Shown: positions 29,757 through 38,587 of the stretch, in pieces
Layout: the number at the start of each line of letters is the position of its first letter
Position numbering within the stretch: position 1 is the first letter of the stretch
Assembly (NCBI RefSeq): GCF_900109855.1
Contig: NZ_FOBO01000006.1
Coordinates: forward strand, 62,001 to 126,000
Source of the DNA: Roseovarius tolerans
GTDB lineage: Bacteria; Pseudomonadota; Alphaproteobacteria; Rhodobacterales; Rhodobacteraceae
Direction: 5' to 3'
Length of the DNA: 64,000 bases
Program-made: the position numbers and the translations under genes
The notes under the pieces: model-generated
Database searches by the model: none
What the model saw: the letters and a program-made list of their open reading frames with translations, nothing else
What the model was told of the DNA's origin: nothing

Positions 29757-30932
29757 TCAAAATCCGGCCCCGCCAAAGCCTTGCGGTGCGGGCGACAGGA
29801 TCGTGACCGCGTTGTCGGTGATCGTCGCCACGGCGAGGCCACGCTCGTTGGTGCCGTCGGCGCGCAGGCGGAAGACGCCGTTCACCCCCTGAAAGCCCGC
29901 CGATTGCGTCAGGCTGCCGCGCCCGAGATCCTGGCCGGCCTGCGCCAGCGCACCGATGGCGGCGATGCCGTCATAAGCGAGCCCCGCGATGGGATGCGGC
30001 GCGCGCCCGTTGGCGGCCTGAAACCGGTTGGTGAACTGCGCCGAACGGTTCGGGTCGGGCAGGGCGAACCAGCCACCCTGAACGCCCGGCAACTCCAGCG
30101 TTTGCGGCGGCGTGTCCCAGCGGCTGAGCCCGATATATTGCACCCGGTCGGGGCCCAGCCCGTTCTCGGGGAGCATCTGCGAGAAGAGCGGCAGGGCCCC
30201 GGCGGTGTTGGCGGTGAGGAAGATCGCGTCGGCGGCGTTGGTCTCGGCGGATTGCCGGATATTGGGCACCGCGTTCAGCACGCCTTGCTGCGAGAATTCA
30301 TAGCCGACGCTGCCCGCGAGCGTCGCGCCGTTGTCGCGCACCGCCTGTTCGATGGCCGCGCGGCCAAGCTGTCCGGCGAGATTGTCAGAATAGACCGCCA
30401 TGATCCGCGATTTGCCCTGCCCGGTGGCATAGCGCGCGAGGCGATTGGCGGTGTTCTGGAAGGTCTGGCCCAGAATGAAGAGATTGCCGCCCGCGATGGT
30501 CGGGTTGTTGGAGAAGGCCAGCACGTTGATGTTGCGCGGCGCCATGGCGACGGCAACCGCATTGGCGGATTCGGCATGCAGCGGCCCGACGATGATGCGC
30601 GCGCCGTCGGAGGCGGCGTTGAGCGCGGCCTGCTGGGCCTGTTGCGCCTGCCCGGCGGTGCCGTAGACGCGCAGGTCGATCTGCACGCCCGAGAGATCGG
30701 AGACCGCAAGGCGCGCCGCGTTCTCGAGATCGCGGGCCAGTTGGCTTTCCTGTGCATCGGCCGAGCCGTGCGGCACCAGCAGCGCCACCGGCACGGCCCC
30801 GCGTGTCGGTGTGCCGCCGCCCCCGGTGGTCACGGTCGAGACCGGCTGACAGGCGGCGGCCATCGTGAGGATGGCGAGCCCTGCGAGAAGGCGGGTGAAC
30901 GGCTTGCGGATGACGTTTAAAACGGCGAACAT
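29757..30932 (-). CDS. LpoA-like penicillin-binding-protein activator (lipoprotein)
   Basis: The 391-residue protein has a lipoprotein signal with lipobox MAAAC (Cys28) and a periplasmic type-1 binding-protein fold (VALLVPHGSADAQESQLARD at the start, VAMAPRNINVLAFSNNP later). This matches the C-terminal part of LpoA; the TPR domain of E. coli LpoA is absent. The likely role is to support a penicillin-binding protein from the outer membrane. It is divergent from rsmI and yraN, which are also LpoA neighbours in E. coli. The alternative is a general amino-acid-binding-type lipoprotein. Confidence 0.8.
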   Translation of the reverse strand: MFAVLNVIRKPFTRLLAGLAILTMAAACQPVSTVTTGGGGTPTRGAVPVALLVPHGSADAQESQLARDLENAARLAVSDLSGVQIDLRVYGTAGQAQQAQQAALNAASDGARIIVGPLHAESANAVAVAMAPRNINVLAFSNNPTIAGGNLFILGQTFQNTANRLARYATGQGKSRIMAVYSDNLAGQLGRAAIEQAVRDNGATLAGSVGYEFSQQGVLNAVPNIRQSAETNAADAIFLTANTAGALPLFSQMLPENGLGPDRVQYIGLSRWDTPPQTLELPGVQGGWFALPDPNRSAQFTNRFQAANGRAPHPIAGLAYDGIAAIGALAQAGQDLGRGSLTQSAGFQGVNGVFRLRADGTNERGLAVATITDNAVTILSPAPQGFGGAGF

Positions 30933-31015
30933 GTGACGGTCTCACTCCCTGTTGCGTTGTGCCTGAGGCCAGACGCGATTGCGGACGATCATAACCGTCA
31001 TATGGAGCGGGTCCA

Positions 31016-31894
31016 GTGATGAATCCCGACAAGCAGAAACTGGCCGCGGGGCTGTATCTCATTGCCACGCCGATCGGGGCGGCGCGTGACATCACGCTGC
31101 GCGCGCTCGACCTGCTGGCGGCGGCGGATGTGCTGGTCGCCGAGGACACGCGCAGCCTGCGGCGGTTGATGGATATTCACGGGCTGAGCCTCGGGGATCG
31201 GCCGCTCTGGCCCTATCACGATCACAATGGCGCGCGCATGCGGCCGCGAATCATGGCGGCGCTGGCCGAGGGAAAATCGGTGCTTTATGCCTCCGAGGCG
31301 GGCACGCCGATGGTCGCCGATCCGGGGTTCGACCTGGGGCGCGCGGTGGTGGCCGAGGGGTTCGATCTGGTGTCGGCCCCGGGCCCGTCGGCGGTGATCA
31401 CGGCGCTCACATTGTCAGGGCTGCCCACCGACCGGTTCCTCTTTGCGGGGTTCCTGCCCAACACGTCGGGCAAGCGCAAGACCGCGCTGGGCGAGCTGGC
31501 CGAAGTGCCCGCAACGCTGGTGTTCTACGAATCCCCCAAGCGCGTGGCGGCCATGCTGCGCGATGCGGCGGAGGTGCTGGGCGCGGGGCGGCCGGCGGCG
31601 CTCTGCCGGGAGATCACCAAGAAATTCGAGGAGGTGCGGCGCGGGACATTGGCGGAACTGGCCGGGGGCTGTGCCGATACGGCGCCCAAGGGCGAGATCG
31701 TTGTCGTGGTGGGGCGCGGGGATTCAGAAAATATTAGTGAAATCGATTTAGACACGGTGTTGCGAGAGGCGTTGCAGGGGGGATCGGTGCGGGATGCCTC
31801 CGATCAGGTGGCGGCACGGCTGCGGCTACCGCGGCGCAAGGTCTATCAGCGGGCGCTGGTGCTGGCGGCGGAGCATGAAGGAGGCGAGGAATGA
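31016..31894 (+). CDS. rsmI: 16S rRNA (cytidine(1402)-2'-O)-methyltransferase
   Basis: The 292-residue protein shows the RsmI/tetrapyrrole-methylase motifs LIATPIGAARDITLRALD, EDTRSLRRLMD and SEAGTPMVADPGFDL. It methylates the ribose of C1402 in the ribosomal P site. The start can be GTG at 31016 or ATG at 31019; GGAG at 31004-31007 fits the first slightly better. The C-terminal part includes an unusually AT-rich stretch (around 31727-31750) for this window. yraN overlaps the stop. Confidence 0.95.
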   Translation: MMNPDKQKLAAGLYLIATPIGAARDITLRALDLLAAADVLVAEDTRSLRRLMDIHGLSLGDRPLWPYHDHNGARMRPRIMAALAEGKSVLYASEAGTPMVADPGFDLGRAVVAEGFDLVSAPGPSAVITALTLSGLPTDRFLFAGFLPNTSGKRKTALGELAEVPATLVFYESPKRVAAMLRDAAEVLGAGRPAALCREITKKFEEVRRGTLAELAGGCADTAPKGEIVVVVGRGDSENISEIDLDTVLREALQGGSVRDASDQVAARLRLPRRKVYQRALVLAAEHEGGEE

Positions 31895-32310
31895 GCCAGA
31901 TGAGTTTCGATTTCGAGGCCCCGGTGGTCGTTGCTGAGGTCGCGCCGCGCCGGGAGCGCGGCCTGCGGGCCTATCTGTCGGGCTGTGCGGCGGAGGATGC
32001 CGCGTTGCGCGCCTATGAGGCGCGGGGCGCGCGTCTGCTGGAACGGCGCTGGCGCGGGACGGGCGGGGAGATCGACCTGATCCTGCGTGAACCCGACAGT
32101 TACGTGTTTTGCGAGGTAAAGAAGGCGGTCAGTTTCGACCGGGCGCTGGAGCGGATCCGTCACGGGCAGGTGCAGCGCATTTTCACGTCGGCGTCGGAAT
32201 ATCTGGGCCACACGCCCGAAGGGCAGCTGGCATCGGTGCGGTTTGATCTGGTTCTGGTCAACGGAATGGGCGATCTGCGTCTGATGGAAAACGCATTTGG
32301 GCATTTCTGA
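31891..32310 (+). CDS. YraN (UPF0102) family nuclease-fold protein
   Basis: The 139-residue protein has a PD-(D/E)xK-like core: GTGGEIDLILREPDSYVFCEVK contains the E-I-D and E-V-K positions of the family. It overlaps rsmI by ATGA and keeps the conserved rsmI-yraN pairing. The biochemical role is not established; the fold suggests nuclease ancestry. Confidence 0.9.
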   Translation: MSQMSFDFEAPVVVAEVAPRRERGLRAYLSGCAAEDAALRAYEARGARLLERRWRGTGGEIDLILREPDSYVFCEVKKAVSFDRALERIRHGQVQRIFTSASEYLGHTPEGQLASVRFDLVLVNGMGDLRLMENAFGHF

Positions 32311-32368
32311 ATTGCACCTCTGCGCGGCATGACGCATGTAAGTGGCGGATCGCAACAGGGGGCCGCCC

Positions 32369-33304
32369 ATGAAAATAGCCTTTCAGATGGACCCGATCGG
32401 GCCGATCGACATCAATGCCGACAGCACGTTCCGCCTTGCCGAAGAGGCGCAGGCGCGGGGGCATGAGCTGTTTTATTACCTGCCGGAACGGCTGGCCTAT
32501 GACGAGGGACGGATCACCGCACGGGGCTGGCCGCTGACGGTGCAGCGGGTGGTGGGGGATCATTTCCACCTTGGCGAGGAGCAGACCGTCGATCTCGGCG
32601 CGTTCGACGTGGTCTGGCTGCGGCAGGATCCGCCTTTTGACATGTTCTACATCACCACCACGCATCTGTTGCAGCGACTGAGCCCCAAGACGCTGGTGGT
32701 CAATGATCCGTTCTGGGTGCGCAATTTTCCCGAGAAACTGCTGATCCTCGATTTTCCGGACCTGATGCCGCCGACGACCATCGCGCGCGACATCGAGACG
32801 ATCAAGGCGTTCCGGGCGCGCCATGGCGACGTGATCCTCAAGCCGCTTTATGGCAATGGCGGGGCGGGGGTGTTTCATCTGCCGGAGGCCGATCGCAATC
32901 TGGCGAGCCTGCACGAGATGTTCACCGGGTTCAGCCGCGAGCCGCTGATCGTACAGAAATATCTGCCTGCGGTGAGCAAGGGCGACAAGCGGGTGATCCT
33001 GGTCGACGGGGTGCCGATCGGCGCGATCAACCGGGTGCCGGCGCAGGGTGAGACGCGGTCGAACATGCATGTCGGCGGGCGCGCCGAGAAGGTGGAGATG
33101 ACCGCCCGCGACCGCGAGATCTGCGACCGGATCGGGCCGCTTCTTCGCGACAAGGGGCAGGTCTTCGTCGGCATCGACGTGATCGGCGATTACCTCACGG
33201 AAATCAACGTGACCTCGCCCACCGGCTTGCAGGAGCTGGAGCGGTTCGACGGGACCAATGGCGCGGGGCTGATCTGGGACGCGATCGAGGCGCGGCGGGC
33301 ATGA
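32369..33304 (+). CDS. gshB: Glutathione synthetase
   Basis: The 311-residue protein begins [20 protein letters not shown], a GshB hallmark, and contains the ATP-grasp segment [19 protein letters not shown] and the C-terminal [16 protein letters not shown]. It joins glycine to gamma-glutamylcysteine with ATP. The ATG at 32369 is used; the nine codons upstream look non-coding. The hydrolase start overlaps the stop (ATGA). Confidence 0.96.
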   Translation: MKIAFQMDPIGPIDINADSTFRLAEEAQARGHELFYYLPERLAYDEGRITARGWPLTVQRVVGDHFHLGEEQTVDLGAFDVVWLRQDPPFDMFYITTTHLLQRLSPKTLVVNDPFWVRNFPEKLLILDFPDLMPPTTIARDIETIKAFRARHGDVILKPLYGNGGAGVFHLPEADRNLASLHEMFTGFSREPLIVQKYLPAVSKGDKRVILVDGVPIGAINRVPAQGETRSNMHVGGRAEKVEMTARDREICDRIGPLLRDKGQVFVGIDVIGDYLTEINVTSPTGLQELERFDGTNGAGLIWDAIEARRA

Positions 33305-34179
33305 GCTGGCAACTGGCGCTTCTGAACCGGCATCTGCGCTGGTTCGAGAAGCCGGCGCTGGCGCGGTTACCGGTGGAGCGGTTGCGGCGCTCGTTCGAGA
33401 TCAAGTCGAAGATTTATTTTCATGCGCCGTGGGGGAGTGTCTATCGGCGGGAGCGTCTGGCGGATGTTCCGGTGCAATGGGCGCAGGCGCGCGCGGCCGG
33501 GGCCGGGCCGGTGATCCTTTACCTGCATGGCGGGGCCTATGTCTTCGGCTCATCCGACACGCATCGGGCGATGCTGGCGAAGCTCTCGGCGCTGACCGGG
33601 CTGCGCGCCTGCCTGCCGGATTACCGCCTTGCGCCCGACCATGCCTTTCCGGCGCAGATCGAGGATGCGCTGGCCTGTTTCCGGGCGCTGAGGGCCGAGC
33701 ACGAGGTGATCCTCGGCGGGGACAGCGCCGGGGGTGCATTGGCGCTGGCCCTCTTGCACGAGATTCTGAAGCAGGGGATCGCGCCGCCGAAAGGGGTGTT
33801 TGCCCTGTCGCCGCTGGCGGACATGACGTTTTCGGGCGCGTCGGTCACCGAAAATGCGGCGCGCGACGTGGTGCTGTCGCCGGGGCGGATCGGGGAAATG
33901 CGCGAAATGTTTCTGGCCGGACAGGATCCGGGTGATCCGCGCGCCTCGCCGCTGCGGGGCGACTATGCCGGTGCGCCGCCGGTCTGGATGGCCGTCGGCG
34001 ATACCGAGATCCTGCGCGATGACGCGGTGCGGATGCAGGGGGTGCTGGAGGCGCAGGGGGTGACAAGCGTGCTGCATGTCGAACGCGATCGCCCGCATGT
34101 CTGGCCGCTGTTTCACAATGTGCTGCCCGAGGCCAAGGCGACCCTGCGCGATCTGGCGGGGTGGATCAGCTCTCTTTGA
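33301..34179 (+). CDS. Alpha/beta hydrolase, HSL-family esterase
   Basis: The 292-residue protein has the oxyanion-hole HGG (residues 76-78, [13 protein letters not shown]), nucleophile motif GDSAGG (Ser142), an acid in GDTEILRDD and a C-terminal His in [11 protein letters not shown]. This is the complete triad of hormone-sensitive-lipase-type carboxylesterases. The substrate is unknown. It is translationally coupled to gshB. Its stop overlaps the end of the convergent comM frame by 14 bp. Confidence 0.88.
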   Translation: MSWQLALLNRHLRWFEKPALARLPVERLRRSFEIKSKIYFHAPWGSVYRRERLADVPVQWAQARAAGAGPVILYLHGGAYVFGSSDTHRAMLAKLSALTGLRACLPDYRLAPDHAFPAQIEDALACFRALRAEHEVILGGDSAGGALALALLHEILKQGIAPPKGVFALSPLADMTFSGASVTENAARDVVLSPGRIGEMREMFLAGQDPGDPRASPLRGDYAGAPPVWMAVGDTEILRDDAVRMQGVLEAQGVTSVLHVERDRPHVWPLFHNVLPEAKATLRDLAGWISSL

Positions 34180-35679
34180 GGGTGCCGATGCGAAAGCTGA
34201 CGGCCTCGGCGACATGGGGTGGCGCACCGCCTTGTCGCCGTCGAGATCGGCGATGGTGCGGGCCACGCGCAGCACCCGGTGATAGCCGCGCGCCGTCAGG
34301 CCGAAGCGGTCGGCGACGCGGGTGAGCAGGGCGCGGCCCTCTGCATCGGGCGTGGCGATTTCTTCCAGGGCCTCGCCTTCGGCATCGGCATTGAGGCGCA
34401 TGTCGGGCCGGTCGGCAAATCGGGCCTGTTGCACCGCCCGCGCCGTCGCGACCCGCGCGGCCACCTGCGCGGAGGTGTCGCCCGAGGCGGGCAGGTCGAG
34501 ATCGGTGAAGGCCACGGGCGGCACCTCGACCCGCAGGTCAAAACGGTCCATCAGGGGGCCCGAGATGCGGCCCATGTAATCCTCGCCACAGTTTGGTGCC
34601 CGCGAGCAGGCGCGGGCCGGGTCCGAAAGGTAGCCGCATTTGCACGGGTTGGCGGCGGCGACCAGCATGAAGCGGCAGGGGTATTTCACATGAGCGTTGG
34701 CGCGGGCGATCATCACCTCGCCGGTCTCGACCGGCTGGCGCAGGGTTTCCAGAACGGTGCGGGGAAATTCGGGGAATTCGTCCATGAAGAGCACGCCGTT
34801 ATGCGCAAGGCTGATCTCGCCCGGTGACGCCCGGCGGCCCCCGCCGACGATGGCGGCCATCGAGGCGGTGTGATGCGGCTCTCGGAACGGGCGGCTGCGG
34901 CTGATCCCGCCTTCGGAGAGGAGCCCGGCAAGCGAGTGGATCATCGAGGTTTCAAGCGCCTCGGGGGCGGTAAGGGGCGGCAGGATGCCGGGCAGGCGGG
35001 CCGCGAGCATGGATTTGCCTGAGCCGGGCGTACCTACCATCATCAGGTGGTGACGTCCGGCGGCGGCGATTTCGAGGCCGCGCTTGGCGCGTTCCTGGCC
35101 CTTGACGTCACGCAGGTCGCGGCCTTGGGCTGTCTCGATCACCTCGCCTGCCTCGGCCGGTTGCAGGGGGGCTTGGCCGGTATAGTGGCGCACCACGTCC
35201 GCGAGGCTGCCCGCGCCGATCACTTGCGCGGCACCCACCCATGCGGCCTCGGCGCCGCAGGCGCGGGGGCAGAGCAGGGTGCGGTTGTCCTCGGCGGCGG
35301 CCATGGCGGCGGGCAGCGCACCGATGACGGGGATGAGTGTGACGTCGAGGGACAATTCGCCGAGCGCGGTGGTGCCCTCGGCGGCGTCGGAGGGGATGAT
35401 CTCGAGCGCCGCGAGCAGGGCAAGGGCGATGGGCAGGTCGAAATGGCTGCCTTCCTTGGGCAGATCGGCGGGGGAGAGATTGACGGTGATGCGCTTGGAG
35501 GGCAGGGCGATGGCCATGGAGGAGAGCGCGGTGCGCACCCGGTCGCGGGCCTCGGACACGGCCTTGTCGGGCAGGCCGACGAGCGAGAAGGCCGGCACGC
35601 CCGGAGTGATGGCGCATTGCACCTCGACCGTGCGCGCCTCGACCCCCTCGAAAGCCACGGTATAGGCGCGTGCGACCAT
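34166..35679 (-). pseudogene. comM: ComM/YifB Mg-chelatase-like AAA ATPase, frameshifted near the C-terminus
   Basis: The first ~485 residues are intact: the N-terminal Lon-S5-like region (KRITVNLSPADLPKEGSHFD), Walker A GTPGSGKSM, FMDEFPEFP, and the zinc-type CKCGYLSDPARACSRAPNC. After DLDGDKAVRHP the frame goes wrong: it reads MSPRPSAFAS and stays open to 33550, antisense to the hydrolase. In the shifted frame the sequence is [16 protein letters not shown] and stop at 34166, exactly the expected family end, giving about 504 residues. One base is missing in the run 34216-34219 (C4 on the coding strand). ComM is a helicase that extends recombination in natural transformation. Either a real mutation or a sequencing error. 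Confidence 0.85.
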
Positions 35680-35753
35680 GCGGGTCCTTTCCGGTTACGT
35701 CATGGTTAATGCGTAGCGCGGCAGGCGTTTAGGAAAGGTTAACGGGGGGTGTG

Positions 35754-35876
35754 TTGGCCTGGACCGGACATTGCCGTAAGCCGCGCAACTGCCAGGCCGC
35801 GGGCTGGCGATGTTGCGGCGGCCTTCGGCTTCGATTCCGCGCCTGGTTTGCTGATCCAACGACCGCTCCAGGCCAA
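35754..35876. repeat. TIR-bounded repeat, short variant D
   Basis: This ~123-bp element starts TTGGCCTGGACCGGACATTG and ends CGCTCCAGGCCAA, the inverse of its start. It shares the ends, GCGGCGGCCTTCGGCTTC and GATCCAACGA with the long copies, but the middle is missing or different. It lies between the codirectional comM start and xerC stop. Confidence 0.72.
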
Positions 35877-35897
35877 CCCGTTTCGACGGTCCCGCCG

Positions 35898-36818
35898 CTA
35901 CCCGCGACCCTGCGGGTGGGCGCGGGCATAGACCTCCATCAGGCGGGCGGTGTCGACGCCGGTATAGGCCTGCGTGGTCGAGAGCGAGGCATGCCCCAAC
36001 AGTTCCTGGATCGCGCGCAGGTCGCCGCCCGCGTTGAGCAGGTGGGTGGCGAAGCTGTGGCGCATGGCGTGCGGCGTGGCGGTGGCGGGCAGGCCAAGCT
36101 GGGCGCGGGTGCGCTCTACCACCTTTTGCACCGCGCGGGGGCCGAGCGCGCCGCCGCGCGCGCCGAAAAAGAGCGGGCCGGTGCGGGTCATGTCATAGGG
36201 GCAAATCTGCGCGTAACGCGCCACCGCCGCGCGGGCGGGGGCGATCACCGGTACCAGCCGTTCCTTATTGCCCTTGCCGATGATGCGCAGCGTGTCGCCG
36301 ATCGGCAGCACCGCGCCGGTGAGGCCAAGCGCCTCGGAGATGCGCAGCCCGCAGCCATAGAGCAGCGTCACCACCGCCTGATCGCGCGCGGCGATCCAAG
36401 GGGTGAGGGATTGCATTTCAAGCGTCTCGATCACCTCGCTGGCGGCCTCGGGTGAGAGCGGGCGCGGGAGTTTGCGCTGGAACTTGGGCGCGCGGATCGA
36501 CAGGACGGCGGTTGGCTCGAAGCCCTCGCGTTCGGACAGCCAGCGATAGAAGCTCTTGACCGCCGAAAGCTTGCGGGCGAGCGAGCGGGGGCCGATATCC
36601 TGCCCCCGCGTGAAGGCCATCCATGCGCGCATGTCGGCGGTGGTGATGCGAGCGAGCGCGCCGAGGCCCTGGGTCTGGCCGTGATGTTCGGTCATGAAGG
36701 CCAGAAAGCCCGCAACGTCGCGGGCGTAGGCGTCGAGTGTATTGTCGGAGGCCCCCTTGAGCGCCTTTTGCCCCGCCAGCCAGCCCTGCAGGGCGTCGCG
36801 GGCGGCGGCGGAGATCAT
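35898..36818 (-). CDS. xerC: Tyrosine recombinase XerC
   Basis: The 306-residue protein has an N-terminal SAM-like core-binding domain and the complete catalytic set: Arg159 (GCGLRISEALGL), Lys182 (GKGNKERLVPV), His250 and Arg253 (PHAMRHSFATHLL), His276 and Tyr285 (LLGHASLSTTQAYTGVD). It acts with XerD at dif to resolve chromosome dimers. The ATG at 36818 overlaps the DUF484 stop; a longer upstream frame is shadow sequence. This is a housekeeping recombinase, not a mobile-element integrase. Confidence 0.94.
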   Translation of the reverse strand: MISAAARDALQGWLAGQKALKGASDNTLDAYARDVAGFLAFMTEHHGQTQGLGALARITTADMRAWMAFTRGQDIGPRSLARKLSAVKSFYRWLSEREGFEPTAVLSIRAPKFQRKLPRPLSPEAASEVIETLEMQSLTPWIAARDQAVVTLLYGCGLRISEALGLTGAVLPIGDTLRIIGKGNKERLVPVIAPARAAVARYAQICPYDMTRTGPLFFGARGGALGPRAVQKVVERTRAQLGLPATATPHAMRHSFATHLLNAGGDLRAIQELLGHASLSTTQAYTGVDTARLMEVYARAHPQGRG

Positions 36819-37522
36819 GACAGCCAGCGGCGCATCGTTCGCTCGAACACGCCTGCGAAGAAGGCCAGAAGGTCGGTGCCCTGCTGCGGGCTGAACTGAT
36901 GCGGGTTTTCGGCCCCCATGACCAGCATGCCGGGCAGGCGGTCGGCCCCGAAATCCAGCAGCAGGCATGCCTCGGAGCGCACGAATCCGGCGTCGCGGCC
37001 ATAGATCCGCATGTCGCCCTCTTCGATCTGGCGCAGCGTCACCTGCCGGGCGGGCACGTCGCGCCCGCTGGTGAGATAGGATTTGATGAAGCCGGGTTCG
37101 GCCACCGAGAGCACATCGCCCAAGCGGCGCACGGCCGGATCGCTGTCGTTTTGTACCGATTCGAGCACGAGGCGCACCGAATCGACCCGCAGGATATGCG
37201 CCACCTCGCCGTCGAGATCGCGCAGGAAGGTCTCGAACTCCACCGGGTCGAGCATGCGCAGGATTGCGCGATGCACCTGATTGGTGCCCGCGAGATTTTC
37301 GTAGGCGGCAGCGATCACCGAGCGGTGGGTGTCCTCGAGCCGGTCGAGCCGTGCCTCGAGCCGTTCCATCGCGATGCCGCGCAGATCGACGATATTGCCC
37401 CCCATGGCACGCTCGTTCGCGGCGATGAGGGCGCGCATAAGGTCTTGATCGTCAAGGATAACATCGGGCTGCGCGATGATCTTTTCGCGCAGGTGATCAT
37501 TCATCTCGGGCTTGCTGCTCAT
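36815..37522 (-). CDS. DUF484 family protein (GAF-like)
   Basis: The 235-residue protein begins MSSKPEMNDHLREKIIAQPD and has a coiled-coil-like segment (AMERLEARLDRLEDTHRS) followed by a GAF-like domain (VEFETFLRDLDGEVAHIL and DFGADRLPGMLVMGAENP). DUF484 genes commonly precede xerC, as here with an ATGA overlap. The function is unknown. The frame remains open through the palindromic repeats upstream, but CCGAGG and the family start favour 37522. Confidence 0.9.
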   Translation of the reverse strand: MSSKPEMNDHLREKIIAQPDVILDDQDLMRALIAANERAMGGNIVDLRGIAMERLEARLDRLEDTHRSVIAAAYENLAGTNQVHRAILRMLDPVEFETFLRDLDGEVAHILRVDSVRLVLESVQNDSDPAVRRLGDVLSVAEPGFIKSYLTSGRDVPARQVTLRQIEEGDMRIYGRDAGFVRSEACLLLDFGADRLPGMLVMGAENPHQFSPQQGTDLLAFFAGVFERTMRRWLS

Positions 37523-37615
37523 TTGGGCCTCGGAGTATTTTTTGACGTTATAGCAGATCACGCGGGGAATGCCGCAAGAAATTTCGAGGCTGCGCCGCGA
37601 TCCTCCCCCCAAGGC

Positions 37616-37821
37616 GTCATCGTCCGGCGTGACCGGACGATCTCCTGTGGCATGAGATCCTCGGATCAAGTCCGAGGATGACGGGCGCGGGGCCGCGTCA
37701 GTGGAGGGCGGGTGACTGACCGTTGTCACCGTCCGGCTGGACCGGACGATCTGCCGGGTGAGAGATCCTCGGGTCAAGCCCGAGGATGACGGGGGGCGGG
37801 ACAAGTCCGAGGATGACCGGG
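37616..37821. repeat. Composite palindromic repeat, two units and a fragment
   Basis: A ~69-bp unit occurs at 37616-37684 and again at about 37724-37792, with a fragment at 37801-37821. Each unit has a GTCCGG/CCGGAC hairpin, then GAGATCCTCGG, then an ATCCTCGG/CCGAGGAT hairpin ending GATGACGG. A related unit is at 41839-41907. It is non-coding and lies between DUF484 and the transaldolase gene. In some frames it reads as the peptide SSGLTRGS, a frequent false-ORF signature. Confidence 0.85.
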
Positions 37822-37831
37822 CGGCGTCGGG

Positions 37832-38485
37832 TCAGAGGATCTTCTGCCCTGTTTTTTCCCAATCGGACATAAACGCCTCGAGCCCCTTGTCGGTGAGGAT
37901 GTGATTGGCCATCGCCTTGATCACGGCGGGGGGTGCTGTCATCACGTCGGCGCCGATCTGGGCGGATTGGAAGGCGTGGTTCACGGTGCGGATCGAGGCC
38001 GCGAGGATCTGCGTCTCGAAGCCGTAATTGTCGTAAATCTGGCGGATATCCGCGATCAGGTCCATTCCGTCGAGATTGATGTCGTCAAGCCGCCCGATGA
38101 AGGGCGAGATGAAGGTGGCCCCCGCCTTGGCCGCCAAAAGCGCCTGATTGGCCGAAAAGCACAGCGTCACGTTGACCATGTTTCCCTCGCCCGAGAGCAC
38201 CTTGCAGGCCTTGAGCCCGTCCCATGTGAGCGGCACCTTGACGGCGATGTTGTCGGCGATCTGCGCGAGTTTGCGGCCCTCGGCGATCATCTCGTCGGCC
38301 TTCAGCGCCACGACCTCGGCGCTGACCGGGCCATCGACCATGCCGGCGATTTCCTTGGTGACTTCGAGAATGTCGCGCCCGGATTTGAGGATCAGCGACG
38401 GGTTGGTGGTGACGCCATCGACCATGCCAAGCTCGTTCAACTCGGCGATCTGATCGGTTTCTGCGGTATCGACAAAGAATTTCAT
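37832..38485 (-). CDS. tal: Transaldolase / fructose-6-phosphate aldolase family (TalC-like)
   Basis: The 217-residue protein is a short transaldolase: [33 protein letters not shown], Schiff-base Lys83 in [15 protein letters not shown], and [17 protein letters not shown]. Length and motifs fit the TalC/MipB/Fsa subfamily, which can be transaldolase or F6P aldolase. It acts in the non-oxidative pentose-phosphate route. A longer upstream frame is non-coding. Confidence 0.92.
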   Translation of the reverse strand: MKFFVDTAETDQIAELNELGMVDGVTTNPSLILKSGRDILEVTKEIAGMVDGPVSAEVVALKADEMIAEGRKLAQIADNIAVKVPLTWDGLKACKVLSGEGNMVNVTLCFSANQALLAAKAGATFISPFIGRLDDINLDGMDLIADIRQIYDNYGFETQILAASIRTVNHAFQSAQIGADVMTAPPAVIKAMANHILTDKGLEAFMSDWEKTGQKIL

Positions 38486-38587
38486 GGGCCTGCCCTCTCT
38501 GGCGGGTTGGGTTGTTTCAGCTTCGCGTTTACCGCATAGATCAACCTGCCGAAACCCCTCTTGACGCCCAAGGCAAGGAGCCGCCCC

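Noticed and set aside
26859..30920. Plus-strand frames of 613 and 737 codons opposite glnD and the LpoA-like gene
   Set aside because: Antisense shadows of clear genes, with no recognisable domain.
33550..34165. C-terminal 200-codon extension of the comM frame
   Set aside because: It follows a frameshift and is antisense to the alpha/beta hydrolase; the family end lies in the other frame at 34166.
35898..36818. Phage or integrative-element integrase
   Set aside because: The protein has XerC length and motifs and is paired with DUF484 as in many chromosomes; there is no other mobile gene.
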